64,000 bases of DNA from Jacaranda mimosifolia. Taxonomy: Eukaryota > Streptophyta > Magnoliopsida > Lamiales > Bignoniaceae. A program made the position numbers and the translations under genes. The notes beneath the pieces were generated by a model that saw nothing but the letters and a program-made list of their open reading frames with translations, did not search any database and was not told the DNA's origin. Numbering within the stretch: the stretch's first letter is position 1; every line of letters starts with the position of its first letter. Below, in pieces: positions 48,801 to 60,054 of the stretch. Where the stretch lies: positions 30,535,404 through 30,599,403 of the forward strand of contig CM032122.1 in assembly GCA_018894105.1 (NCBI GenBank), given 5' to 3'.

Positions 48801-51800
48801 TTCCAAATTCAACGCCATCAGGTTCTGTTTCTGGTCTTTCTAAGGGTGTTTCTGCTTTAATTTGTTATTTGTTCAAGTGTTTAAAATGGGGGACACTAAG
48901 GCAGTAGACAATACTTCTCTTTCACAAATCAGTGCTGTTAAATTAGATGGGGTTGGTATGTATCTTGCTTGGTCTCGGGCTTGTTTGCTGTTTATTAAAT
49001 CTCGAAACTACTAGGTTATATCACTGGAGAGAAAAGCTCACCCAATATTTCTGATCCTGCCTATAGTCAATGGGACTCTGATAATTCACTTGTTATGACA
49101 TGGCTTTTGACTACTATGCACCCTCACATTTCCAAACAGTATTTATTGCTTGATACTGCTGAGAAAATCTGGAATTCAACCAAACGCACTTACTCTCGCA
49201 AAGGGAATGATGCCCAGATCTTCGAAATATGGAATAAAATCCATGGCACAAAACAATGTGAGTTGACCATTACTGATTATTTTTCTGAATTAAGTGGGCT
49301 ATGGCAGGAGATAGACTATTATCAGGATCTCCAAGCACATTGTACTGAAGATGCAGTGTTATTTCAAAAACTGGTTGAAAAGGAGCGGGTCTATGATTTT
49401 TTGGCTGGTTTGAATCCAGAGTATGATCAAATCAGGGTTCAAGTCCTTGGTAAGGTTCCTTTTCCTTCTCTTGAGGATGCCTATTCCCATGTCCAAAAGG
49501 AGGAAAGCCGCCGTGGTGTTATGCTTTACCCAGCACCAACTGAGAAATCTGGGTTAACTGTCTCTCATGAGCAACCAAAGGCGAATTCTTCTGATAAAGA
49601 TCACTTGCATTGTGACTATTGTGGGAAACCAAGGCATACTAAGGAGACTTGCTGGAAGCTACATGGTCGACCAACCAGAGGTCGTGGGGGAAAACGAGTC
49701 AGTTCATCTAGGCCTCAAGCAAACGTGGCCGAAACTGGGGATACACCCAAGGAGACGGGCTCTGGTGCAACTTTGTCTTCTGATGAAATTCAGCATCTTC
49801 GTCGACTTCTGACCAAGCTTGACTCTTCCACTATTGCCACATCCAATTATGTGCCATCAGGTACTGCCTACTGCACATCTTAATTCCTGGATTATTGATT
49901 CTGGTGCGAATAGACACATGACAGGCTCTTCTAAAGGCTTTCAAAACTACTCTCCCTGTCTTCAAGGGGATAATGTCAGAATAGCCAATGGCTCTTTAAC
50001 CCCTGTCTCTGGAACAGGTTCTGTCGCTTGTACACCCAATATTCAACTTTCATCTGTTCTCCATGTGCCTGAGTTTCCTGTTAATCTTTTATCTGTTAGT
50101 TCCATCACCAAAGCTCTAAACTGTAAAATCGAGTTCTTCCCTCATCATTGTGTTTTTCAGGATCTTCAAACAGGGAAGAGGATTGGCAGTGGTAGATTGC
50201 ATGATGGCTTATACATGATTGATGAAACTTGTGACTCTGGCCAAGCCTTTTTTGGAGATAATAAGGATGTTAACCGCGAAATTTTACAGTGGCATAGACG
50301 GTTGGGGCATCCATCTTTCTTTGTTTTCAAGAAGTTATACCCTAGTTTATTTTCGAGGACTCAGTTTGAATCATTGTTTTGTGATGCTTGTGAGTATGCT
50401 AAGCATACGAGAAACTCCTATCCTTTGAGTAATAATAGAAGTACTATTGCTTTTGAGACTATTCATTCTGATGTATGGGGTCCTACTCAAACAGTTTCTT
50501 TATCTGGTGGTCGATGGTTTGTTACTTTTATTGATTGTTGCACTAGGATGATTTGGGTATATTTGTTAAAGGCCAAAAGTGAGGTGTTTTCTTGCTTTCG
50601 GTCATTTCATAAGATGATTTGTACCCAATTTGATGCTAAGATAAAAATCCTTAGAACTGACAATGGCACAGAATACATGGATAAAAGCTTTGGTGCTTAT
50701 TTGGAGTCTAATGGGATAATCCATCAAACTAGTTGTCCTTACACTAGTGCACAAAATGGGGTAGCTAAAAGGAAAAATAGGCATATGTTAGAGGTAGCTC
50801 GATCTCTTATGTTCACCATGAATCTGCCAAAACCTTACTGAGGGGATGCCATTCTAGTAGTTGCCTACCTTATCAACAGAATGCCACTCAAAAGCATTGA
50901 TTTTCAGAGTCCTCTAGAAGCTTTAAAGGGTAAGAATGAATACACTGTTCCTCTAAAAGTTTTTGGGTGTATATGTTTTGTTCACACTAGGAATGCTGGA
51001 AAACTTGACCTTAGAGCCCTGAAATGTGTTTTCCTTGGATATTCTCCTACACAAAAAGGTTACAAATGTTATCATCCTCCTTCCCAGAGATCTTTTGTCA
51101 GTATGGATGTTACCTTTCGAGAATCTGAGCCCTACTTCAACCTTACCTCATCACCTCTTCAGGGGGAGAACAATAAGGCAGAAGAGGTGTTTTTTCCTAG
51201 TTCCATTGATGATATTGCCACAGGGGAGAGTGAAATTGGAGACAGAGTTCAGGGGGAGACTATTGGGCGTTTAGATAGACTTGATTTGATAAGGTATTCA
51301 AGGAGAAATAAGGCAAAAGAAGCCATCATGCAAAAGAAGCCTCCTCTACTGGTGAGTTATCTACATTTCCTAATGAATTAGATTTGCCCATTGCTCACAG
51401 AAAAGGAGTCAGGTCTTGTACTAAACATCCTCTGTCTAACTTTGTCTCCTATGATTCCTTGTCTCCCTCCTATAGAGCCTTTGCCTTGTCTATTTCCTCT
51501 GTGTCTATTCCACAGGATTGGAAGGAGGCTATCATGGATCCCAAGTGGAAGCAAGCTATGATTGAAGAAATGAAGGCTTTGTCAAAAAATGAGACTTGGC
51601 AACTTGTCCCTTCTACACTAGACAAGAGATTGGTTAGCTGCAAGTGGGTCTTCACTGTGAAATGGTTCAATAGAAAGACTCAAAGCAAGATTGGTGGCTT
51701 AGGGATTCACTCAAACCTATGGAGTTGATTACCAGGAGACATTTGCTCCAGTTGCTAAAATGAATACTATCAGAGTCCTGTTATCATGTGCAGCTAACCT

Positions 51801-54800
51801 TGATTGGGACTTGCAACAGTTTGATGTAAAAAATGCATTTCTTCATGGAGACCTGGAAGAGGAAGTGTATATGGAGATTCCTCCTGGTTTTGATAATGAA
51901 CATAGTCAAGGGAAGGTGTGTAAGCTGAAGAAAGACTTGTACGGACTGAAACAATCCCCCAGAGCTTGGTTTGATAAATTCAGCAAAGCCATGATCTTCT
52001 TTGGCTATCAACAAAGCAATGCTGATCATACCCTCTTCATAAGACATCAAAAGGGTAAACTCACTCTTCTCATAGTTTATGTTGATGACATAGTAGTGAC
52101 AGGAGACGACAGAGAGGAGATGGCCCGATTAAAGAAGCTGTTGGCACAGGAATTTGAGATCAAGGATCTAGGAAAATTGCAGTACTTCTTGGGAATTGAG
52201 GTTGCAGGTCAGGAAAAGGGATCTTTATTTCTCAAAGGAAGTATATTCTAGATCTCTTGAAAGAAACTGGTATGACAGGTTGCAAACTAGCAGAATTGCC
52301 CATTGAAAGCAATCACAAGTTACAAGCAGGAGTCGGAGAGTCAGTTGATAAGAAGAGATATCAGGAGATGGTTGGAAGACTCATTTATCTCTCTCACACT
52401 AGACTAGACATAGCTCATGCAGTCAGCTTGGTGAGTCAGTTCATGCATGATCCTCGAGATTCTCATATGAAAGCTGTCCTCCGCATTTTGCGGTATCTGA
52501 AGTCTGCTCCAGGGAAAGGTCTACTTTTTTCCAAGCATGGTCACCTCCAAATCGAAGCCTTTACAAATGCAGATTGGGCTGGATCTCTAGATGACAGGAG
52601 ATCTACATCCGGTTATTGCACTCTTGTAGGAGGGAACTTGGTTACTTGGAGAAGCAAAAAACAAAGTGTAGTCGCTAGATCAAGTGTAGAAGCAGAATAT
52701 AGAGCCATGGCCCAAGGTGTTTGCGAGCTTCTTTGGCTACAAAAGTTACTAAAGGAATTGAGACTATGCGAAAGAGAGAAACTTTCCTTGTACTGTGACA
52801 ACAAGGCCGCCATCAGTATAGCTCATAATCCAATTCAGCATGACCGGACTAAACATATTGAAATTGATCGACACTTCATCAAAGAAAAGGTTGCAAGTGG
52901 TGTCTTAAGTTTGTTTCATGTGTCATCGGAAAAACAGCTAGCTGATGTGTTCACAAAGGGTCTCAACAAACGAACTTTTCATACACTAGTTTGCAAGTTG
53001 GGCATGTGCGACATCTTTGCACCAACTTGAGGGGGAGTGTTGACTAGCTATAATTGGAATGAAATATCTTTTTCTGACTGTAAATTGATTCTCATATCTG
53101 TTAAGTGATTTAGCCATAGAGTAATTGATTCTTTCCTTATTAGGCATAGGATTCTTCCCTTATTAGACATAGGACTTCTGTATAAATACCCATGTTCATA
53201 TGATGTAAAAATACATTGAGAAATATATGAAATACTCTTTCTCAAAAATCTTCAGTTTTATCCTCAGTTTGCTCTCTCTTAGAGACACTGCTGAGACAAG
53301 TTTGATCATGATTTGATAATTCTTGTTAATGGATTTGGAGTTGATTCATATTTCATCTAACTCCATTTTATTGTTAGAATTCTTGTCCATGCATTGGGTG
53401 TTATTCTCATTTCCCTATAAATGGCAACTGTATCTCATCTTTCGCTTGTTGCAGGACTTGTGAAGCTTGAATCTCTGAATGTCAATTGTTGCAATTGCAT
53501 AACTGATACTGACATGAAGGCTCTCTCAGGTATTTCATGTTATATGATTTATCCCTTTCACTTAAGATTGAAAAGAAACTGATAGTTAACAACTAGCCAA
53601 CCCTTTGTTTCATAGTTTTCATGGTTAGCTGTTTTCTTTTATTATACTATGCATGCAATGAATAAGCACACAAACACACCTGTTTTTGGTGAAAATCTAA
53701 GGATTCAGTACCATAGGTAATTTTATAGTGGCTGAGATTCTGCTAAGGTTGGAATAACTGCTCACGCTAGGTTTGGATATGATTGCTGTGACATGTTGGG
53801 ATCAACATGTGGCATATAGACAGAGGTTTTCTGTATAATTGTGTATGGGCGTGTATGGAATGTGGGATCTCTGTGTGTTAGTGTTTCCTTTTAATTTTAC
53901 ATTTATTTTTCTTTCTCCCTTCCATCTCCTCCCTTTCTTTTTTGGGCTCAAACCCATTTTTCTGTCACAGGGCTTACTAACTTGAAGTCATTGCAAGTTG
54001 CATCCAGTAAGGTTACAGACAATGGTGTTGTCTATCTAAAAGGTAATTTGACTGAGCTCTTCAATGATTTTCATTTATTGCTTGCGTCTTAAAGCATTAG
54101 GATTGTATCCATTTGACCAACTGGAGTTCTTGCACTCTTTTGGAGGCTATTCTTATTGGCTTTTGAATGTTAAAGTATATTTTGCTTGTGTCATAAGTAA
54201 AATGGACCCTCAACTGTGTAATGATCTAGTGGTGAGAAAAAAAAAATTCAATGTATTTATGAGACATCATTAACTTTATGATAAAAGTGCAGTGTTTGAT
54301 AATTCTGTCCAAAGAACAGTCTTCTGTACTTTTATGCCCCTAATACCTTAAACATTTGCAAATAAAAATTTTCTGACTTCTGGATGCTTGTATTGTAGCT
54401 TTGAACAAGCTCACTCTTTTGAATATGGAAGGTTGTGCAGTAACTGCTGCATGCCTGGAGTCACTCACAGGTTTATGTTAAATTTTATGTTTATTGCTAC
54501 ATGAGATAGTAGGGAATTTGATCCTTGAAATTTTGCCACTGCAATTTTTATCACATTTATAATAATCAGTAAATATGACGAACACAAGAAACAGTGTTAC
54601 AATTCCTATTTTAAAGAGCTTCACCATTTTACCTACTCATAAAGCAGCATGCCATTATCACCTCAGTTTCAGAAATTTGTATTGATAAGTTTTTGTTTAT
54701 GCAGCTCTTGGGGCCTTATCGTATTTGAATCTTAGCAGATGTTGTTTGACTGATGATGGCTGTGATAAATTTTCAAGTGAGTCCAGTCTAAACATTTGAT

Positions 54801-57800
54801 TTCATTCTGAAGTTTGAGTAATAGATACTTTAAGCACATTTTTTTTTAATTTTCATTGTAAACCATCGCCATGAAATTGAAGTAAATGCTTTGTCTGTTC
54901 TGCTTAACAGAGCTGCAATCTCTGAAAGTTTTGAACTTGGGATTCAATGAGATATCAGGTGCTATTTTGATTCACCTGAAAGGTAAAATTATCTTTTCAT
55001 ATGCAATAAAATGGTAATGAAATTTGAACTCACACCCCCACCCCCAGTTTCCAATATCAATTTGATACTTGATTGTGTTCGTGCAAGGTTATAACAAGGT
55101 TATGTAGTCATGGAAAAGTGATTTATTTCAAGTTCGAGGTAATTGTTGAACCATGCATATTTTTTCTGCTACAGGCTTAACAAATTTGGAGAGCCTAAAC
55201 CTAGATTCTTGCAGGATTAGTGATGAAGGGATGGTTCATCTTGCAGGTTAATTCATTATTACCGATTTTTGTTAGTGAGCATATATTTTCTTGACATTTT
55301 TGTGTCAAAATAGAATGCATCTCATTTTGTTGTTTTCTTGCAATCTATTTATGGTCGGATACAGTCCATGGAATCATGAAAACGGGCCGCAGATGTGTGT
55401 TCTCATATGCCCTCTTTTGTTTTCTCTTCATGTGTATGGTATTTGTTATGGATGGACTTGTAAGACTTCATTTGAAGCCTGGACTTCAAATAAGGAAATG
55501 CATACATATGAAAGAGATCTTTCTTTGTGAATATGGATAACTGTCCTTGCCAAAAGACATGAAAAAATCTTAAGTCAGTGAACTAGTGTAAGTGAATGTA
55601 TTGGTGCCCTGTTTCTTTCACTTCCTGACTTTTGTTTCTTCTGATGCATGATGTTCAGTCCTATCACGTCTGAAATTCTTGGAGTTGTCTGATACTGAAG
55701 TTGGAAGCAATGGACTACGCCATCTTTCTGGTTAGGCACAATCCTCAGGTTTATAGTACAAGGGACATCATCCTATATGAGTGATAGATTCTGCTTTGCG
55801 GCGTGCATACATCTCTTTTTTAATGCACATAGTTAGCTGTTACTTGTTAGTGATACTCATCTCTCTTACTTTATAACTTTAATATTTTTATTTAGTTTCT
55901 GCAGCTATTCTGATCTTATGAAAATATTTTTTTCAAACTTCATTCAGAAAAGTTGTAATTATATATATTTGTGCGAATTAATCTGAGGTCAGGAATGAGG
56001 AAAAGTGCCAGGTAATTCTTCATAATAGGGTATGCCCAAAGCATTGTATGGATGATTAAAAGCCCAGTTCTTGCCAATATAAATAAGGTTGAGATACGAG
56101 GTTCATTTCACTAAATTTTGGCAATTCTCAATATTGAAGTATTTTTAAAATTTTAAGTATAACTATTTTAGCTCTAAGGAATAGATGAAAATAGATTAGC
56201 TTAGATTTACTGTAAATTATTTTTAGCTTTAAGGACTAGATGAAAATGAAAGCTTTGCGATCTAGGAATGAGTCGAGATCCAAGGTTTGCAAGGCTCCTC
56301 TCTCTTAATAGAGAGTCTCTATAGTGAAAAATTGCATCTGCCTTCATTAAACATCTAAAACAATGATGCTGTCATGCCCTCAGTTAGTATGATTTTTTTC
56401 CATTGCCTAAGCAAAGCGGGACCTGAAACCCTAATATATTCTCATGTTGTTCTGAAAATGATGTTTCTTCCTATGATTTGCTAGTGTAGTCGTTGATTAA
56501 GTAATTTGATTGGATATTTCTTTTCTCTTGCAGGGTTACATAATTTGGAGAGTTTGAATCTCTCATTCACTATTGTCAATGATGTTGGTTTGAGAAATTT
56601 GTCTGGCTTGTCATCTCTCAAGTCCCTCAATCTGGATGCTCGTCAAATTACGGATGCTGGCCTTGCTGCTATTACGAGTAAGATTTTTTCTTCTCTCTTT
56701 TTCTAATATATATATATTATTTATTTATTTATTATTATTATTTTTTTGGGTGTGATGGTGACTATTGTGGTACATCTGCCAGCATATATCACATTTCACT
56801 TTCATGCTTCACGCTTGAGATTTATATACAAGTTCTGACAGTTGATTTCGTTTTATGTTACTGAGAACAAGTTCCTGATTATTTAACATTGCTTCTTCCT
56901 ATCTGAATCATTGGATGCTTCTTTTATGGATCTTTGCTGGAACCTTAGTTTGTGACTTTTCCTTCCTGCCCGAGAAACGCTACATGCTTTTTTCTTGTAA
57001 CAATATGCTTGTTAATGAATACTTAAACATATAAACTCCTCAGCCAATTTGCCGTGTGTTCATAAGTTGTTTAATATCAAAAGTTATTGTTGCTTTGTTC
57101 TTAGTAGTTTCCACTAAGAACTTTGATTAACAAGCACTTTGAAAAACCCAAACTTCCCCTAATTTGGTTTGCGCGCTTACTTTTATTTTTGTGTACATCC
57201 TTTGGCTCCTAGGAGACTTGATAACAGCCACAAAGCATTCCACTCCTTTTTCTTGCTTTTTTCAATGATCATGTTATGCTATTATTACAATGTTGTAATA
57301 GTACAAGTATTGAAATAATCTCACAGTGTCTCTGGCTGCATTTAGCAGAAGTGACAGCTATCTTCTTTCTTTACAAGTTTATAATACATATCCATACGGT
57401 TCTTTTGCAGATTTGACTGGACTGACTCATCTGGATCTCTTTGGAGCACAGATTACAGATTATGGAACTAATTATTTGCGATGTATGCTAAAAACCGTAC
57501 TACTCAAATTAACTTTGTTTTTCACATGTTCCTTGAATTGATCTTTTAGTTCTTGAGAAGGTTATGCAGAAGTGGTATATAAAGGTTACTAGGTAAAACT
57601 TAGAAATAAACTTCGCGACTAGGGTTGTTGTTTCCATTATAATTATATAATTTCTATCATATATATCGTTTCTTTACAACGAATTAAGTCAACAAATCTC
57701 AATAAATACAATAGGATTTATGGCTAGAGAAACTGTTTATTGTTCTAGACCAGGTCCAAGACAAGCTACCTTAGGGAGTTTGTTTAGTATTCTGCCTCTT

Positions 57801-58404
57801 TATACCATAACTAGACTGTTAGGGATCATGCTTGTGTACCACTTCATCAATTACAATGCACTTGTTTAGTGGCACGAGTCAGTAACAGTATCTGCTTTGG
57901 GTTATGCATCTATCCTTCACTGTTCTTTTTGTTCTTTGCATTTTCCCTTTAGCTTTGAAGAATCTTCGCTCTCTGGAAATCTGTGGAGGTGGATTAACTG
58001 ATGTGGGCGTCAAGAATATTAAAGATCTTATGAAGCTGACACTACTGAATCTATCCCAGAACTACCATCTGACCGATGAGAGCTTGGAATCAATATCCGG
58101 TACTTATGAGATACCTTTTCATTTCTGCGCGAAATACTATTCTCTATTCGGCATAGTTTTTTGTACCATCTTTTGTCGATTAATACAAGAATTACCTAGG
58201 ATTTTGCCTATAAATGCAGGACTCACACGATTGGTGTCCTTGAACCTCTCAAATTCTCGGGTAACAAGTGCTGGTTTGAAGCATCTGAAGCCACTCAAAG
58301 ACTTAAAATCTTTGACATTGCAGTCCTGCAAAGTGACGGCCAACGACATAAAGAAGCTTAAGGCGATGGATCTCCCAAACCTGGTGAGTTTTAGGCCAGA
58401 ATAA
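45858..58404 (+). CDS. Leucine-rich repeat (RNI-type) protein, At1g15740 family, complete
   Basis: Fifteen coding exons: 45858-46055, 46161-46289, 46388-46595, 47283-47429, 53455-53529, 53971-54042, 54399-54470, 54705-54776, 54911-54982, 55175-55246, 55659-55730, 56534-56677, 57411-57482, 57953-58099, 58220-58404. From exon 3 every boundary is phase 1, and most LRR exons are exactly 72 nt, one 24-residue repeat each. Total 578 residues. The start MGGICSRK offers Gly2 for myristoylation and Cys5 for palmitoylation, so membrane anchoring is likely. Then come CPSLMDLCIYKI and FSMLPRDISQQIFDDL, an F-box-like segment, and about 14 repeats of the LxxLxxLxLxxxxITDxGL kind. The family is conserved in plants but its role is poorly known. 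An acceptor at 45757 in the leader indicates an upstream non-coding exon. Intron 4 (47430-53454) is swollen by a copia element. Confidence 0.94.
48209..48421 (+). repeat. 5' LTR of the copia element
   Basis: Starts TGTTGACTATAATTGG, has a TATA-like tataaatacc near 48349-48358, ends AAAAATCTTCA. It lacks the 4-bp agct/ctag present in the 3' LTR. Confidence 0.95.
48886..49883 (+). pseudogene. Copia gag, frameshifted
   Basis: The likely start is the ATG at 48886 (MGDTKAV). A stop at 49012-49014 shows a frame change near 49000; downstream the gag continues in another frame. Recognisable parts are the UBN2/gag core (WNKIHGTKQCELTITDYFSE, FLAGLNPEYDQIR) and a zinc knuckle CDYCGKPRHTKETC (C-x2-C-x4-H-x4-C). 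Gag forms the virus-like particle that packages element RNA. Confidence 0.9.
49819..53030 (+). pseudogene. Copia pol: protease, integrase, reverse transcriptase, RNase H, broken
   Basis: The frame changes between gag and pol near 49870. Protease active site DSGA is at 49897. The integrase has its zinc HHCC region (HRRLGH..CDACEYAKH) and core residues in HSDVWGP and RTDNGTEY. The expected catalytic glutamate of the ...NGV.E(R)KN motif is lysine (codon 50767-50769), so strand transfer should fail. A TGA at 50839-50841 interrupts it. Frame changes follow near 51350, 51690 and 52245. Reverse transcriptase retains FDVKNAFLHGDL and YVDD; RNase H retains ADWAGS, SSVEAEYRAM and DNKAAI. The last frame ends at 53030, overlapping the polypurine tract. 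Confidence 0.93.
53038..53254 (+). repeat. 3' LTR of the copia element
   Basis: Starts TGTTGACTAGCTATAATTGG and ends AAAAATCTTCA; otherwise nearly identical to the 5' LTR. Confidence 0.95.
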
Positions 58405-60054
58405 ATCCTGGACGAATCTGAAGTACAGTATCTGTCAAATTGTACATATTTGAAACATAAAGTTTGCCTAGAACGTGGTATTATAAGGACTTGGTCCCTC
58501 CATGCCATATGAGAAGTTTTCTTTCGTAATGCTCTATATTATGGAAGAAATGTATGTATGTAACTTCCTTTGGCATGTCTTAAAATTTGTATACTTCGGC
58601 TTGGTGCCGGTGGATGATTTGTTATGGGCTACAATATATATTTTTGCTATTTGTCCAGTCATGACTTGAAAGAATGTGGGTTGATGTTTGTATTGCTCCC
58701 TTAGATAATACTACGGTAAAAGATTGGCGTGAACTTGGTATAATGTGTATTCTCGTGTAGTCTAGAGTCTATATGATTGCACGAAAATTCCGAGTTCCAT
58801 TTGATTTTTCTTCTTGACTAATCACAACCCAGTTCATTTGAAAAATAATTTCCTTGCCTAATATTGTCGGGGAACCTATATAATCGAAAAAATCTTGGGT
58901 TCAAAATTTGTTTTCACATACCATATTAAGTGGAATTATTACAAATTGTTGGTAGTGTTGCTAAACTACAATGAGAGCTTCGCCTTTGAAGAGAACGTAG
59001 AGAGTTTCGCCTTTGAGAGGTTGGGGGCCGATCAGGCTAAGTCAAGTTAGAAAGGGCTCGAACGAACCAGAAAAGCTTTGATATCTCAAGGTTCTCATAG
59101 CAGAAAAGCTTTAATGTCAAAAGATTTATATTACCGAAAGGAGAGTGAGAGATGAGCTATATCAAGATTCAATATTCATCACGGAAGAATGGGAGGAGAG
59201 GTAGGGAAAGAGGAGGTAGTCCTTCCTCCAACAGATCAGCATGATTATGGGAAAGGAGAGTGAGGAGAAGAAGGGTAGGCCTCAATCTAATTTCGTTCAC
59301 TCCAAGAGACAAGCTTGATTCTTATAAAAGTAGCTTTATCATATTCATCCAAGTCCCACTTATGTTTGTAGGCGACGCCTCTCTCGGATCAAATCCATTT
59401 TCATGAAAATATTGCACGTAATCAAATTGAAAATGAGAAAGAACAAGACAAGTTCATTCATATGAACTAATTGCAAAAGTACCAATAATCAGGCCAGTGC
59501 ATGAACATAAAATTCATTTTCATTCAGCTTTTTCTCTAGGTTTTATTTGTAGTAATATTAATGCATCAAGATTGCACGTATAGATACCGGAAAAAGGTTA
59601 GCAAGTGCTAACTGCAGCTATCGGTATACCTTGCAAAAATCTTCAATCCATGGGAGTTAGATGCACAAAAGCCAGTGAATTAAGCCACAATCCAAACTAC
59701 ATACAAGCAGAATGTCTAACTAACTTGTAAGAAGGGACCACAGTTTAGAAGAAGTTTCTCCTTAGGAAGGTGGAAATTTGGCCTGTTAAAATACTCCTAA
59801 AACATGTTATCTTTTACATTACATCTTAACCCAAACTGTAAGAAATTGAAATGTCTGAGTTGGAAATCTGTTATAATTACACAGCCAATCCCAGAACTGC
59901 ATGTGTACAAAGAAACAAACACCAGAATGTGTTACAAAATGTTGGAAAAAACAAGATATAACGTATTGAGTATCCTTTAACAAGACAATCAGAAATGTAG
60001 CATTACCTGGAATTTTTCCAGGGAGGTGGCAACTAAAGCATGTCTGGGATTAGG
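58405..60054. other. Interval between the convergent LRR and TOPLESS-related genes
   Basis: Contains both 3' UTRs. On the minus strand a donor-like cag/gtaatg at 60006 suggests an intron in the 3' UTR of the TOPLESS-related gene. A purine-rich stretch at 58970-59290 with duplicated words (gagagyttcgcctttga, cagaaaagcttt) has no coding potential. Confidence 0.45.

Larger units (their letters stand above)
48209..53254 (+). mobile_element. Ty1/copia retrotransposon in intron 4 of the LRR gene, recent but defective
   Basis: LTRs 48209-48421 (213 bp) and 53038-53254 (217 bp) are flanked by the 5-bp TSD gtttt (48204-48208 and 53255-53259). The primer-binding site tggtatcagagcc starts at 48422, directly after the 5' LTR; the polypurine tract gagggggag is at 53029-53037. 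The LTRs differ by two substitutions and one 4-bp indel, so insertion was recent. Gene order gag, protease, integrase, reverse transcriptase, RNase H identifies copia. The coding region is broken in at least six places, so the copy is non-autonomous now. It lies in the same direction as the host gene; LTR promoter and poly(A) signals could interfere with host transcription. Confidence 0.97.

Noticed and set aside
54064..54273. Open frame in an LRR gene intron
   Set aside because: Lies between exons 6 and 7, no homology, intron composition.
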